64,000 bases of DNA from Pseudomonadota bacterium. GTDB lineage: Bacteria > Myxococcota_A > UBA796 > GCA-2862545. Position numbers and translations under genes: made by a program. Shown here one piece after another: positions 1 through 9,419 of this stretch. The notes under the pieces are model-generated. The model did no database searches and was not told where the DNA came from. It saw only the letters and a list, made by a program, of their open reading frames with translations. Position 1 is the first letter of the stretch. The number at the start of each line of letters is the position of its first letter. The stretch is taken from NCBI GenBank assembly GCA_947505245.1, contig CANNIZ010000005.1, positions 1 through 64,000 of the forward strand. The letters run 5' to 3'.

Positions 1-1
1 C

Positions 2-520
2 GCGCTCCTGCTGCCGATCGCGGTGTACGTGCGAGCGACCCCGGCCTGGCGCGGGTTCGCGTGGCTCGACTTCGCCTTGTTCGTCGTCGCCGTCGGCTCC
101 GCGGTCGCGTTCTACGGTGCTGCGATCGCGCGCACCGGAGGAGGGTGGCGACGCGCGCTCGTAGCGATCCCGATGGCACTCGCCGTGGGCGCCGGCCTGG
201 CGCTCTCCCAGTCGCGGGCGGTGCTCGAAGGCTTCGTCGACGGGGGCGTGTTCGTGCGGACGCCGAAGGGTCGCGGCTATGTCGTGAAGACCGACGTGAT
301 CGTCCTGGGTGAGGCGGCGATCGGAGCGTGGTCCTGCGTGGGCATCGCGGCCGCGGTCGCGACGGGTCAGCCCGCGTCGGTCCCGTTCCTCGCGCTGATC
401 GCGGCGGGGTACATGGCGCTCGCGGTGAGCGCGAGGACGATCGGCAGCCACGTCACGGGCCAGAGCCACCAGGGTTCTCGCCACACGCCAGCGGCGTCGA
501 TCGTGGACAGCACCGCGTAG
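2..520 (+). CDS. Family-2 glycosyltransferase, C-terminal membrane part (partial)
   Basis: The frame is open from the left edge, so only about the last 172 residues are seen. They form a hydrophobic segment, then a cytosolic stretch with the motif VRTPKGRG, then two more likely membrane helices. An RTPK motif between terminal helices is typical of processive, cellulose-synthase-like GT2 enzymes, which polymerise sugars on the inner membrane. The catalytic D,D,D,QxxRW part would lie off the window, so the substrate cannot be named. The last 50 codons overlap the 3' end of the convergent gene that follows, which is unusually long for convergent genes. Confidence 0.6.
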   Translation, partial: ALLLPIAVYVRATPAWRGFAWLDFALFVVAVGSAVAFYGAAIARTGGGWRRALVAIPMALAVGAGLALSQSRAVLEGFVDGGVFVRTPKGRGYVVKTDVIVLGEAAIGAWSCVGIAAAVATGQPASVPFLALIAAGYMALAVSARTIGSHVTGQSHQGSRHTPAASIVDSTA

Positions 521-1626
521 GACACGGTCGACCAGCCGAGCGCCAGGGCCCAATCGCGCCGCCCGGTGATGAGCGCGGGGGCGAGGGCCCACAGGCCGTA
601 CCAGGGGTGGGCCGTCGGGGTGAGGAACAGGAAGGCTGCGGCGATCATCAGCCACACGTCGACGGGATCGCGCCGGACCCGGTGCGCATAAAGGGCGGTG
701 CCGACCCCGATCAGGACGAGCAGCGGACGATCGTAGGTGCCGACGACGGCGCCGAGCCACGGGTAGGTGAAGCCGTTGAACGACCAGTGGCGGTTGTAGT
801 TCGTGAACGCGGTGAGCAGGGCCGGCCCGGCGCCGAGTACCGGAATGGCGGCCAGACCCACGACGATCAGGCCGAGACCGGCGCCCAGGAGCGCGTTCCG
901 CTGGCGGAAGGCGGGCCCGACCGACGCTGGGAACACCTTCGTGCCTGCACCGAGGGCCCACAGAAAACCGCTGACCGTGGGCCAGCGGCGATCATGTGCG
1001 ACCACAGCGGCGGTGAGCAGCAACACGGCAGGAGCCTCGAGGTGCGCCGACGATCCGCTCTCGAGAACGGCGAGCGGATGAGCCGCATAGAGCAACCCGG
1101 GCCACGCCGCGCCTATCCGCGTCCTCGCGGCTAGGCCGATCAACATGGCGGTTCCTACGTCGGCGAGGGACGCGGCCGCCTGCGCCACGAACGCGCGGTC
1201 GGCGATCGCGTCGAGCATCCGGAACCACACCAGCGCCAACGGCGGGTAGATCGAGGGGATGTCGGGGTGGTTGACGAGGCTGCGCAGTGAATCGTCGAGA
1301 CCGATAATTGCGGAGGGGGGTGTCGTGAACGGGTTGCCGCCGGCGTTCAGGACGTGGCCTTCCCACAGGTAGCGGTACAGGTCATCCGATAGGAGCGGAG
1401 GTGTGCCGACGAGGACGAGCCGGGTGGCGAGGGCGACGAGCCCGATGAACAAGAGGTGTACGTCGGTCCGTCGCGCGCTCGCGACGGCGAGCAGTGCCCA
1501 CACGGGACCGATCAAGGCCAACGCGGCCGCGCCGTGGCGGTCGCCCGCGAGGTGAAGCACGCAGGTCGCCACGGCCGCTCCGAGGAGGCCGATCACAGCG
1601 GTTGGAACGTGTTCCTGGCCATGCAT
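367..1626 (-). CDS. Polytopic glycosyltransferase, GT-C / mannosyltransferase-like
   Basis: A 419-residue protein with about ten predicted membrane helices. The luminal loop after the second or third helix carries SDDLYRYLWEGHVLNAGGNP, an acidic DD motif followed by RYxWEG that is typical of GT-C enzymes using polyprenyl-phosphate sugars (GT87 and PIG-M-like families). It probably transfers a hexose to an envelope glycan on the periplasmic face; donor and acceptor are unknown. The ATG lies 83 bases from the divergent envelope operon. The 3' end overlaps the preceding GT2 gene by 154 bases, and the two may act in one polysaccharide pathway. Confidence 0.65.
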   Translation of the reverse strand: MHGQEHVPTAVIGLLGAAVATCVLHLAGDRHGAAALALIGPVWALLAVASARRTDVHLLFIGLVALATRLVLVGTPPLLSDDLYRYLWEGHVLNAGGNPFTTPPSAIIGLDDSLRSLVNHPDIPSIYPPLALVWFRMLDAIADRAFVAQAAASLADVGTAMLIGLAARTRIGAAWPGLLYAAHPLAVLESGSSAHLEAPAVLLLTAAVVAHDRRWPTVSGFLWALGAGTKVFPASVGPAFRQRNALLGAGLGLIVVGLAAIPVLGAGPALLTAFTNYNRHWSFNGFTYPWLGAVVGTYDRPLLVLIGVGTALYAHRVRRDPVDVWLMIAAAFLFLTPTAHPWYGLWALAPALITGRRDWALALGWSTVSYAVLSTIDAAGVWREPWWLWPVTWLPIVLALTASAMYPAAISARNGTDAG

Positions 1627-1648
1627 CTGAAAATCCTGTAACCGGCCG

Positions 1649-1675
1649 TTGACAGACCCCGAGGCGGGGTTTAAT
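1649..1675 (+). promoter_or_regulatory. Sigma-70-type promoter with an internal dyad
   Basis: A consensus -35 TTGACA (1649-1654) is followed 15 bases later by TTTAAT (1670-1675), about 35 bases before the first ATG of the TIG-OmpA operon. The spacer holds a perfect inverted repeat, ACCCCG-AGG-CGGGGT (1656-1670), which could be an operator placed to block polymerase. The boxes are seen directly; regulation is inferred. Confidence 0.55.
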
Positions 1676-1709
1676 CGGCACCTCTATTCAAACGCCCCGG
1701 GGTATTCCC

Positions 1710-2438
1710 ATGTCCACCAGCCGCTTCCGCCTCCTCTATGCCCTCCTGCTGCTCCCTGTCGTCATCGGTGGTGCTCAGGGCGGCTGCAAGTGCAAGAAGG
1801 TCGTTCCGGAGACCGAGACGGTGGTCGACACGGTCAAGGTCGAAGATGCGCTGAAGGTCGTCTCCATCGAGCCCTCGACGGTTCGCCCGATGATCGATCA
1901 GTCCGGCACTGTGTTCGGCTCGGGCTTCAAGGACGGCATCAAGGTCGACGTTGGCGGCAAGGACGCCACCGCCGTGATGCGCGACTCGAATACGCTGCGC
2001 GTGAAGGTGCCGGGCCTCGCCGAGGGCGAGTACGACGTCACCGCCACGAACCCGGACGGCACGTCGTCCGTGTTGCGCCGCGGCTACATCGTGAAGGGCG
2101 GGATCGACGACTGCAAGTCGTTCACCGTGAACTTCGACTACGACAAGGACAAGCTCCGCGGCGACGCGAACCAGGAGCTCGGCAAGCGGGTCACGTGCCT
2201 CAAGCAGGCCGGCTCGATTAACATCGCGGGCCACGCAGACGAGCGCGGAACCACGGAGTACAACCTCGCCCTCGGCCAGCGCCGCGCCGAGACGGTCAAG
2301 GGCTACCTCACCAACGCTGGCATCACGGCCAGCAAGGTCAAGACGGTGTCGTACGGCGAAGAGCGTCCGGTCGATTCCGGTCACGACGAGTCCGCGTGGG
2401 CCAAGAACCGCCGCGCCGACGTCAACGCCACCGAGTGA
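1710..2438 (+). CDS. TIG/IPT-OmpA envelope protein, Pal-like (copy 1)
   Basis: A 242-residue exported protein. The N-terminal hydrophobic segment ends at GGAQGGC, so it may be a lipoprotein, though the lipobox is not canonical. Residues about 45-130 form an IPT/TIG immunoglobulin-like fold ([22 protein letters not shown]). Residues about 135-242 are an OmpA C-terminal peptidoglycan-binding domain with the Pal-type stretches [16 protein letters not shown] and NRRADV. It should tie the outer membrane to peptidoglycan. Classical Pal lacks a TIG domain. It is the first gene of an operon with a close paralogue and a CpoB-like gene. Confidence 0.85.
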   Translation: MSTSRFRLLYALLLLPVVIGGAQGGCKCKKVVPETETVVDTVKVEDALKVVSIEPSTVRPMIDQSGTVFGSGFKDGIKVDVGGKDATAVMRDSNTLRVKVPGLAEGEYDVTATNPDGTSSVLRRGYIVKGGIDDCKSFTVNFDYDKDKLRGDANQELGKRVTCLKQAGSINIAGHADERGTTEYNLALGQRRAETVKGYLTNAGITASKVKTVSYGEERPVDSGHDESAWAKNRRADVNATE

Positions 2439-2495
2439 TTTCTGCGAGGACGGGAGTGGTGTGAACCGCTGCCGGGTCGTGGGGTCGAGGTTGCC

Positions 2496-3233
2496 ATGAT
2501 GCGCTCGCGTTCGGTGTATGCCCTTTTGCTGCTGCCGCTGCTCCTCGGGGCGGCGGAGGGCAAGAAGGGCTGTGGCTGCGGTCAGAAGCCTCCAGAAGAC
2601 ACGGGCGCGACCGTGGTGGTGGAGGTTCCGCGCCCGGAAGACACGCTAAAGGTCGTCTCCGTCGAGCCGTCCGTGGTCAAGCCCGGCGTCGAGCAGTCGG
2701 CGACGTTGTTCGGAAGCGGCTTCCAGGACGGCGTCGCCGTCAAGATCGGGTCCAGCGTCGTCGACGCCACCTACAAAGACGGCAACACCGCGAAGCTTCG
2801 CGTCCCCGGCATGGTCGAGGGCACCTACGACGTGCTCGTCACCAACCCCGACGGCAAGGCCACCACGCTGCGTCGCGGCTATGTGGTCAAGGCGGGCGTG
2901 CAGGACTGTCGCTTCCTGCGGGTGCAGTTCGAGTTCGACAAGGCCGACCCGACGCCCGGCGCGCTGTCGGCGCTGTCGGCGTTGAAAGGCTGTTACCTCT
3001 CCGCTGGCGAGATCCGCATCGACGGCCACTCGGACGAGCGCGGCACCACCGAGTACAACCTCGCCCTCGCCGAACGCCGCGCCGAGGCGATTCAACGCTG
3101 GATGGTGAGCGCCGGGGTGCTGCAGTCGCGGATTCGGACCGTGTCGTACGGTGAGGAAAAGCCATTGTCTCAGGGCCACGACGAGAAGGCGTGGGCCGAG
3201 AATCGCCGGGCGGAAATTCATGCGATCGAGTAG
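2496..3233 (+). CDS. TIG/IPT-OmpA envelope protein, Pal-like (copy 2)
   Basis: A 245-residue paralogue of the gene just upstream with the same order: signal segment, Cys-rich GCGCG stretch, TIG domain ([25 protein letters not shown]) and OmpA domain ([22 protein letters not shown]). The residue context before the first Cys (GKKGC) is a poor lipobox, so lipid attachment is doubtful. The tandem arrangement and matched domain order point to a local duplication followed by divergence of the N-terminal linker. Its 3' end overlaps the next gene by 14 bases, so the three envelope proteins are probably translated together. Confidence 0.85.
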   Translation: MMRSRSVYALLLLPLLLGAAEGKKGCGCGQKPPEDTGATVVVEVPRPEDTLKVVSVEPSVVKPGVEQSATLFGSGFQDGVAVKIGSSVVDATYKDGNTAKLRVPGMVEGTYDVLVTNPDGKATTLRRGYVVKAGVQDCRFLRVQFEFDKADPTPGALSALSALKGCYLSAGEIRIDGHSDERGTTEYNLALAERRAEAIQRWMVSAGVLQSRIRTVSYGEEKPLSQGHDEKAWAENRRAEIHAIE

Positions 3234-4131
3234 CGCTCTCCTGTTCATTCTGGTGCTCGGGAGCCACCCGGGCTGCGCTTGGATCACCCAGAACCAGGCC
3301 GCCCGCGCCGATTACGCGCGCCAGGTCGAGGTCGCGGCGCTGCGCGCTGCAGACCTCGAAGACCAGATGTCCGCGATGCAGACCAAGGTCACCGAATTGC
3401 AGGAGACCGTCGCGCTGCACGGCCAGAACGAGACGGAGCGTCTCGAGACCCTGGACGAGGTGAACACCGAGATCGTGAAGCTTCGCGGCAACATCGAGGA
3501 GCTGCAGTTCCACGTCGGGGAGCTGCAGAAGTACCTCGACCAGGACGCGATCTCCCGCGAGCGCCGCATGCTGCACGCCGAGAAGCGGCTGTCGTCGCTC
3601 GAGAAGTACCTGCACGTACCGACGCCGCCGCCGCCCACCGATCAGGAGATGGGCCTCGCGCCCACGGACGGCAGCGTCGCGGTGGTCCCGGGAACCGACC
3701 CGGCGGTGACCACGCCGCCAGGCACGGATCCGGTCGTGCCGTCGGTGCCGGAGATCACGCCCGCAAAGAGCGCGGACGAGGCGATCGACATCGCCGTCTC
3801 CAACATGAAGGACGGGCGGCAGGGCGTCGCGCGCGTAGTGCTGCAGAAGGCGCTCACGGACTTCCCGAAGTCCACCGAGGAACCCGAGATCCTCTATCGA
3901 ATCGGCGAGACCTACCTGAACGAGCAGGATTGGCGTTCCGCCGCGAAGGCGTTCGACGTCGTGGTCAAGTCGTTCCCGAAGTCAGGTTGGGCGTCGTGGG
4001 CGATGTTGCGGCAGGGGGAGGCCTTCGCCGGGCTCGGGAAGATCGACGCCGCCCACACGTTTTGGGAAAGCGTGATCGACGTGTACCCGAAGTCGGACGC
4101 GGCGGTCGAGGCGAAGAAGAAGCTGCAATAG
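3220..4131 (+). CDS. CpoB/YbgF-like coiled-coil and TPR protein
   Basis: A 303-residue protein from the ATG at 3220, chosen because it opens directly on a signal sequence ([21 protein letters not shown]); longer frames start inside the previous gene. After the signal comes a long heptad-rich coiled coil (about residues 25-130), a Pro/Thr-rich linker, then C-terminal TPR units ([20 protein letters not shown]). This is the CpoB/YbgF layout; CpoB links the Tol-Pal machine to cell-wall synthesis during division. The place next to two Pal-like genes supports it. tolQRAB are absent nearby. Confidence 0.75.
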   Translation: MRSSSALLFILVLGSHPGCAWITQNQAARADYARQVEVAALRAADLEDQMSAMQTKVTELQETVALHGQNETERLETLDEVNTEIVKLRGNIEELQFHVGELQKYLDQDAISRERRMLHAEKRLSSLEKYLHVPTPPPPTDQEMGLAPTDGSVAVVPGTDPAVTTPPGTDPVVPSVPEITPAKSADEAIDIAVSNMKDGRQGVARVVLQKALTDFPKSTEEPEILYRIGETYLNEQDWRSAAKAFDVVVKSFPKSGWASWAMLRQGEAFAGLGKIDAAHTFWESVIDVYPKSDAAVEAKKKLQ

Positions 4132-5222
4132 TGGCGACTCCTGACGGGTACGCGGGGACGGCATCGCTCGCGCTGACGACCGATCCCGGGCTCGAGGACG
4201 TGGTCGTGCACGAGCTGCGCGCGCTCGTCGGTGACGCGCCAAGGTTCGATGCGCAGGTGCGGCCCGACGCGCGCGCGGGCCACGTCACGGTCGAGGTGGG
4301 GATGCCACAGGCGACGCTCGAGGCGCTCGCGCTGCGGCTGCGGTCGGTCCACCACGTCGTGCGCCCGCTGCTGCGCTTTGAGCTCCCCGCCGAGGACCCG
4401 CTCGGGTGCGTGCAGCGAACGGTCGCGAGCGTCGCGGCCAGCATCCCGGAGCTCGCGCCCGCGGACGTCACGTTCCGCGTCACGTCGGCGCGCTCGGGGA
4501 CCCACCCGTTCACGAGCGAAGACGTGCAGCGGGTCGCGGGAGCCGGCGTCCGCGACGTGCTCGCGCGCGCCGTGCGCATGAAGGGCGCGGACGTCGACCT
4601 GCGCTGCGACGTGCGCGGTTCGGACGTGCTGCTCGGCGTGCGCCTCACCCGCGTCGCGCTGTCTCGCCGCAGTCCCGGCGCGTACCGCCCCCACACGTCG
4701 CTGCGGGCGAACGTCGCGTGGTCGATGCTCGCGCTGGCGCGCCTCGAATACCCTCCTCGCGTGTTGCTCGATCCGTTCGTCGGCGGCGGCACGATCCTCT
4801 CCGAAGCCGCCGCGCGCTGGCCCGACGTGCGCCTGTGTGGCAGTGATCAACAGCCCCGCTGCGTGGATGGCGTGACGGCGAACCTCGCCGAGGCGGGCCT
4901 CGCGTCCCGCGCGACGCTGCGGGTGGGCGACGCGCGGCACCTCGACGCGCTGTGGCCCGACGAACAGTTCGACCTGATCGTCACGAACCCGCCGTTCGGT
5001 GAGCGCCTCGGCAGTGACGTCGACTTTGGCGCGCTGTACCGCGCGTTCCTCGGCGGGTGCGCCGACCGGTCGACGGACGACGCGCGGATGGTCGTGCTCG
5101 TCTCGCGCCGCGGCGACTTCAACCGCGCGTTGAGGGCGGTCGGGCGCTGGGAGACGCGGCACGTTCGGATGATCGAGGTCGGTGGGCTTTTCGTCGGCGT
5201 GTTCGTATTGTCGCGGATCTGA
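4131..5222 (+). CDS. THUMP-domain class I RNA methyltransferase
   Basis: A 363-residue protein starting at a GTG that shares one base with the previous stop. The N-terminal ~150 residues look like a THUMP RNA-binding domain (ferredoxin-like, then RSGTHPFTSEDVQR). The C-terminal half is a Rossmann methyltransferase with DPFVGGGTIL near residue 212 and the catalytic NPPFGER near 286, the motif of RlmL/TrmN/Trm14-type N2-guanine methylases. It should modify rRNA or tRNA; which base cannot be told. Coupling to envelope genes is odd in function but clear in layout. Confidence 0.85.
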   Translation: MATPDGYAGTASLALTTDPGLEDVVVHELRALVGDAPRFDAQVRPDARAGHVTVEVGMPQATLEALALRLRSVHHVVRPLLRFELPAEDPLGCVQRTVASVAASIPELAPADVTFRVTSARSGTHPFTSEDVQRVAGAGVRDVLARAVRMKGADVDLRCDVRGSDVLLGVRLTRVALSRRSPGAYRPHTSLRANVAWSMLALARLEYPPRVLLDPFVGGGTILSEAAARWPDVRLCGSDQQPRCVDGVTANLAEAGLASRATLRVGDARHLDALWPDEQFDLIVTNPPFGERLGSDVDFGALYRAFLGGCADRSTDDARMVVLVSRRGDFNRALRAVGRWETRHVRMIEVGGLFVGVFVLSRI

Positions 5223-5227
5223 CGCTC

Positions 5228-5312
5228 GTCGACTTCCGTCACGTCCACGATCAGCCGAGCGACGAACGAATCGACGCCAGGTGACGGAAGTCCGACAGTC
5301 GACGTCCGTCAC
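5228..5312. repeat. Inverted and direct repeats before comM
   Basis: GACTTCCGTCAC (5231-5242) is matched by its exact reverse complement at 5281-5292, a 12-bp perfect inverted repeat with a 38-base loop. The 15-mer GTCGACTTCCGTCAC (5228-5242) recurs with one mismatch as a direct copy at 5298-5312. The three copies fill the 158-base gap between the RNA methyltransferase and comM. They could be a terminator-like fold, an operator array or a dispersed repeat; there is no T-run. Confidence 0.7.
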
Positions 5313-5380
5313 CCATACCTTGAAACGCCGAATATCGATGGCACCGGACGTGCTTGGAGCAGGCCGCAACGGAGGCGGTG

Positions 5381-6877
5381 ATGGCGGTCAAGGTCTGGGG
5401 TGCGGCCCTGCAGGGCATCGATGCGGTGCCGATCGTCGTCGAGGTCGATCTCCTGCGGCGCCTGCCGCGCATCGCGATCGTCGGCCTCGCGGCCAACGCC
5501 GTTCAGGAGTCCGCCGAGCGGATCCGGAGCGCCATCGCGTCCACGGGTCTCGAGTTCCCGCGGCAGCGCATCGTCATCAACCTCGCTCCGGCGGACGTGC
5601 GCAAGGAGGGCACGGCGTTCGACGTGCCCATGGCGTGCGGGATCCTCGCCGCAGACGGGCAGATCCCCGAGGAGCGCCTCGCGAGCGTACTGCTGGTCGG
5701 CGAGCTGTCGTTGTCCGGCGAGCTCCGCTCGGTGCGCGGCGCCTTGTCGCTCGCGATGCTCGCGCGGGAGCGTGGCCTGCAGATCGTGTTGCCGGCGTCG
5801 TCGGCTTCGGAGGCGGCGCTCGTGCCCGGCGCCGATGTTCGCGGCGCCAACACCCTCGCCGAGGTCGTCGCGCACCTGCGCGGCGAGCAGGACCTCCCGC
5901 GCGCGCTCCGCGCGGCCTCCCACACCCACGCGGTCTCGGTCGATCTCGCTGACGTTCGCGGGCAGAAGATCGCGCGCCGCGCGCTCGAGATCGCCGCGGC
6001 GGGTCATCACAACCTGCTGATGGTGGGTCCGCCGGGCTGCGGGAAGTCCATGCTCGCCCGGCGCCTGCCCACGGTGTTGCCGCCCCTTTCGTTCGAAGAG
6101 GCGCTCGAGACGACGCGCATCCACGCCGCTGCCGGGCTGCTCGGCGGCGACGCGCGGCTGATGTTCGATCGACCGTTTCGCGCGCCCCACCACACCGTCA
6201 CCGTGGCCGGGCTCATCGGGGATCGGCGGCTGCGCCCGGGGGAGGCGAGCCTCGCGCACCACGGGGTGCTGTTCCTTGACGAGGCCGCCGAGTTCCCGCG
6301 GTCCGTGCTCGAGGTGCTGCGTACGCCCGTCGAGGACGGCGTGGTGCGACTCGTGCGCGCCGAGGGCTCGATCACGTACCCCGCGCGCCTCGCGCTCGTG
6401 ATGGCGACGAACCCGTGCCCGTGCGGTCGACGAACGGCTGAGCGCCCCTGTGATTGCCCCGACGCCGAGGTCGCGCGGTACCGACGGCGCCTGTCGGGCC
6501 CGCTGCTCGACCGCGTCGACCTGCACATCGAGATGGAGCCGACCCCTGCCGCGCAGCTCGTCTCGCGGGCGATGGGGGAGTGCTCCGAGGCGGTTCGTGA
6601 TCGCGTGGTCGCTGCTCGCTCGCTCGCGACGGCCCGCGGCCAGTTCGTCCCCAACGCATCCCTCGGGCCTTCCGAGATCGAGCGGCTCGCGAACGCCACC
6701 CGCGACGCCCGGGTCGCCCTCCGCGAGGGCGTCGAGTCGCTCGAGCTCTCAGGTCGGGCCGCCACGCGCCTGATGCGCGTCGCCCGCACGATCGCCGACC
6801 TCGAGCGTGTCGAGCGCGTCGAGGAGCACCACGTGTCCGAGGCCCTTCACTTCCGCGGCGCCAGCGCCGGTGTTTGA
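5381..6877 (+). CDS. comM: YifB/ComM family Mg-chelatase-like AAA+ ATPase
   Basis: A 498-residue protein. ATG 5381 is preferred because GGAGG lies 5 bases upstream and the protein then opens with MAVKVWGAALQG. Residues 20-170 are the Lon-protease-like N domain, followed by a Walker A GPPGCGKS near residue 215, the family motif HHTVTVAGLIGD, Walker B FLDEAAEF, a Cys-rich finger (NPCPCG...CDC) and a C-terminal chelatase domain. ComM is a hexameric helicase that drives branch migration during integration of transformed DNA. The next gene is recA, a fitting partner. Confidence 0.95.
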   Translation: MAVKVWGAALQGIDAVPIVVEVDLLRRLPRIAIVGLAANAVQESAERIRSAIASTGLEFPRQRIVINLAPADVRKEGTAFDVPMACGILAADGQIPEERLASVLLVGELSLSGELRSVRGALSLAMLARERGLQIVLPASSASEAALVPGADVRGANTLAEVVAHLRGEQDLPRALRAASHTHAVSVDLADVRGQKIARRALEIAAAGHHNLLMVGPPGCGKSMLARRLPTVLPPLSFEEALETTRIHAAAGLLGGDARLMFDRPFRAPHHTVTVAGLIGDRRLRPGEASLAHHGVLFLDEAAEFPRSVLEVLRTPVEDGVVRLVRAEGSITYPARLALVMATNPCPCGRRTAERPCDCPDAEVARYRRRLSGPLLDRVDLHIEMEPTPAAQLVSRAMGECSEAVRDRVVAARSLATARGQFVPNASLGPSEIERLANATRDARVALREGVESLELSGRAATRLMRVARTIADLERVERVEEHHVSEALHFRGASAGV

Positions 6878-6917
6878 GTTCACCCGGGTCAAACGACCCA
6901 TTTGAGAGGAGAGTGTC

Positions 6918-7955
<1,038 letters not shown>

Positions 7956-8029
7956 TTTGTTCGGCGCGGCTCACGTCCGTTCGGTTGTTCGCCGGACGCG
8001 GCGTGGGCCGCGCTGCGCGTTTTCACACA

Positions 8030-8093
8030 CCACCCCGAAGCGGATCTGCACGTCTTCGGCGACAAGCCGCCTCGCGGGCGGCTGTCGGGGTGG
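8030..8093 (+). promoter_or_regulatory. Two-tier hairpin in the recA-cpaF spacer
   Basis: An outer stem CCACCCCGA (8030-8038) with TCGGGGTGG (8085-8093) encloses an inner stem AGCCGCC (8065-8071) with GGCGGCT (8077-8083) around TCGCG. The 9-bp outer arm is exact. There is no T-run, so it is not a classic terminator; it may be a structured leader 36 bases before the cpaF-like start, or the 3' end of the recA message. Confidence 0.4.
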
Positions 8094-8128
8094 CACGGCG
8101 AATGCTTTGGTGGAGTTGGGAGGCCGCC

Positions 8129-9382
8129 ATGGAAGAGAGCGTACTCAAGCAGATGTTGCATGACCGGTTCTCGCGCACGCTCGCCACCCACGCCCCCGGC
8201 AGCGCAGATCGGGAATCGGTTCGGGCGCTGCTCGACAAGCTGTTCGTCGAGTTTGCCCAGCAGGGTGTCCACGTCCCGGCCGAGCAGCGCGATCGGTTGA
8301 TGTTCGAGGTGTTTCACGACACGTTCGACTTCGGCGCGATCGACGCGTTGATGCGCGATCCGACGGTGTCCGAGATCATGGTGAACGGCGCCCATCAGAT
8401 CTTCGTGGAACGCAACGGCAAACGCGTGCTCTTGAACATTACGTTTGCCGATGAGCGAGCGCTCAAGGCCGTCGTCGAGCGGATGCTCGAGATGGCCCCC
8501 GGCAAGCGCCTCGACGGCTCGATGCCGCTCGTCGACCTGTCGTTGCCGGACGGAACGCGCGTCCACGTCGCGATCCCGCCCGTGGTGTCGGGTGGCGTCC
8601 ACATGACCGTACGAAAGTACCAACGCACGCTCAATACGCTCGGCGACTATGTCGAGGCAGGTGGCCTCGACGAGCGAATGGCGACCTTCCTCCACGCGTG
8701 TGTGCGCGCACGACTCAACGTGCTGATCTCGGGCGCGACCGGCACCGGAAAGACGACGCTCCTCGAGGTGATGTCCGGCTACTTCGACAACGACGAGCGC
8801 ATCATCGCGATCGAAGACACCCTCGAGCTGCGGTTCAAGCAGCCGAACGTGGTGCGCCTGCTCACCCGTACGACGAACATCGAGGGCAAGGGTGCGGTCA
8901 CCATCACCGAACTATTCAGGAACAGCCTACGCATGCACCCGAGCCGGATCGTGCTCGGCGAGATTCGCGGGGCCGAGGTGGTCGACTACCTCAACGCGCT
9001 GAACTCCGGTCACCGGGGCTCGTTCGGGGTCATCCACGCGGCGACGCCACAGGGCGCGGTGGACCGGCTCGAAAACCTCGTGCCCTACGCGGGGATGAGC
9101 ATCCCTGCGACGCTGGTGCGTCGCCAAGTCTCGAACGGCATCGACATCATCGTGCAGATCGACCAGCTGAGCGACGGGTCCCGCAAGGTCACGAGCATCA
9201 CCGAGGTCGGAAAGCCCACCGCGATCGGCGTCGAACTCCACGACATCTTCCGCTTCGTGCCCGACGTGCTGCAGGAGGGAAAGGTCGTCGGTCGGTTCCT
9301 GGCGACGGGCTATGTGCCGACCTTCCACCCGAACTTCGCGATCGCCGACGTCGCGCTCCCGGACTCCGTCTACAAGGTGTAG
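8129..9382 (+). CDS. cpaF: CpaF/TadA-type secretion ATPase
   Basis: A 417-residue ATPase. The ATG at 8129 is preceded by GGGAGG, and upstream codons have no family similarity. Features are the N-terminal domain ending in DPTVSEIMVNG, Walker A SGATGTGKTT (about 202-210), the acidic box IAIEDTLEL, Walker B IVLGEIRGAE (near 274) and the histidine box SGHRGSFGVIHAAT. CpaF/TadA powers tight-adherence pili or related type II/IV machines on the inner membrane. No other tad, pil or gsp gene is near, so its partners must be elsewhere, or it serves a minimal system. Confidence 0.9.
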   Translation: MEESVLKQMLHDRFSRTLATHAPGSADRESVRALLDKLFVEFAQQGVHVPAEQRDRLMFEVFHDTFDFGAIDALMRDPTVSEIMVNGAHQIFVERNGKRVLLNITFADERALKAVVERMLEMAPGKRLDGSMPLVDLSLPDGTRVHVAIPPVVSGGVHMTVRKYQRTLNTLGDYVEAGGLDERMATFLHACVRARLNVLISGATGTGKTTLLEVMSGYFDNDERIIAIEDTLELRFKQPNVVRLLTRTTNIEGKGAVTITELFRNSLRMHPSRIVLGEIRGAEVVDYLNALNSGHRGSFGVIHAATPQGAVDRLENLVPYAGMSIPATLVRRQVSNGIDIIVQIDQLSDGSRKVTSITEVGKPTAIGVELHDIFRFVPDVLQEGKVVGRFLATGYVPTFHPNFAIADVALPDSVYKV

Positions 9383-9419
9383 AGCGCTCCCCGGCCGTTA
9401 TCCTCGATAGGAGTGCACA

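Noticed and set aside
6878-6917. LexA-type SOS box before recA.
   Set aside because: No CTGT-N8-ACAG or GAAC-N4-GTTC site; only a weak 5-bp hairpin is present.
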